Below, piece after piece: positions 5,561 through 5,691 of a DNA stretch of 5,691 nucleotides. The position numbers and the translations under genes were made by a program. This stretch comes from CAZYCC01 sp964645985 (GTDB taxonomy: Bacteria; Bacillota; Clostridia; Oscillospirales; CAG-272): positions 1-5,691 of the forward strand of contig CAZYCC010000099.1 of the NCBI GenBank assembly GCA_964645985.1, read 5' to 3'. Position 1 is the stretch's first letter; every line of letters starts with the position of its first letter. The notes under the pieces are model-generated. The model was given only the letters and a program-made list of their open reading frames with translations, was not told the origin of the DNA and did no database searches.

Positions 5561-5691
5561 TCCTCACCCCGCCTCCCGTAAACACCCCATCCCCCGAAGG
5601 GCAGGGATTTGCTCGGTTCCGAGAATCCTATCAATCTCTTTGTGCTTCCCCCGCACCGCGAATCTACCTCGCTTTGAGGAACACACCCCGC
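5561..5691. other. Right-edge stretch without a confident gene
   Basis: A hairpin is visible at 5605-5628: GGATT...AATCC and CTCGG...CCGAG, with a two-base bulge on one side. A minus-strand frame is open from the window edge at 5689 to a TGA at 5566-5564 (41 codons, including KHKEIDRILGTEQIPAL). It could be the C-terminus of a gene lying to the right, but it is too short to tell from chance. Confidence 0.4.

Noticed and set aside
1..5691. tRNA, rRNA, CRISPR array, transposase or integrase genes
   Set aside because: None seen on either strand: no regularly spaced repeat array with spacers, no transposase or integrase motifs, and no cloverleaf-type sequence noticed by eye.

Overview
The window is GC-rich bacterial DNA. 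All three well-supported protein genes lie on the minus strand, so the window reads right to left: secA (2365-5202), a 220-residue multi-pass membrane protein (1306-1968), and a second multi-pass membrane protein that runs off the left edge (1034 down to 1). SecA has clostridial-type features: an SERQ-type N-terminus, the long insert before VAAGGLYIVGTERHE, and a C-terminal CPCG...CC zinc motif. Together with the high GC, this points to a high-GC Firmicute, possibly a gut Oscillospiraceae/Ruminococcaceae-like clostridium. That placement is inference from one protein and base composition.

Region by region, from the secA promoter side: 5428 to about 5560 holds 2.3 units of an imperfect 55-bp tandem repeat. 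Next come a GC hairpin (5391-5407), an AT-rich stretch with TATATATA and a TATAAT -10-like box (5327-5332), a leader of about 120 nt with GC-rich hairpins, a Shine-Dalgarno sequence, and secA. After secA there is a 396-bp non-coding stretch full of small repeats. It contains a second copy of a 77-bp element that also sits inside the secA coding region, in frame, in the linker before the zinc tail. The small membrane protein gene follows, then 271 bp without a gene, then the partial membrane protein gene.

SecA is the motor ATPase of the general secretion pathway. The two membrane proteins are unnamed, but they look related: three segments (two in the left-edge protein, one in the 220-aa protein) share a hydrophobic helix followed by a D-x-x-P-x-x-x-G motif and another helix. 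The left-edge gene is open for 344 codons without a stop.

The most interesting content is repetitive DNA: (1) the 77-bp element, 86% identical between its two copies, one an in-frame insertion in SecA bracketed by near-perfect 18-bp direct repeats; (2) a roughly 48-bp hairpin repeat present in opposite orientations on either side of the 220-aa gene, whose outer stem pairs in both copies although its sequence differs; (3) the 55-bp array upstream of secA. These suggest a genome carrying small dispersed elements, some able to enter coding sequence.
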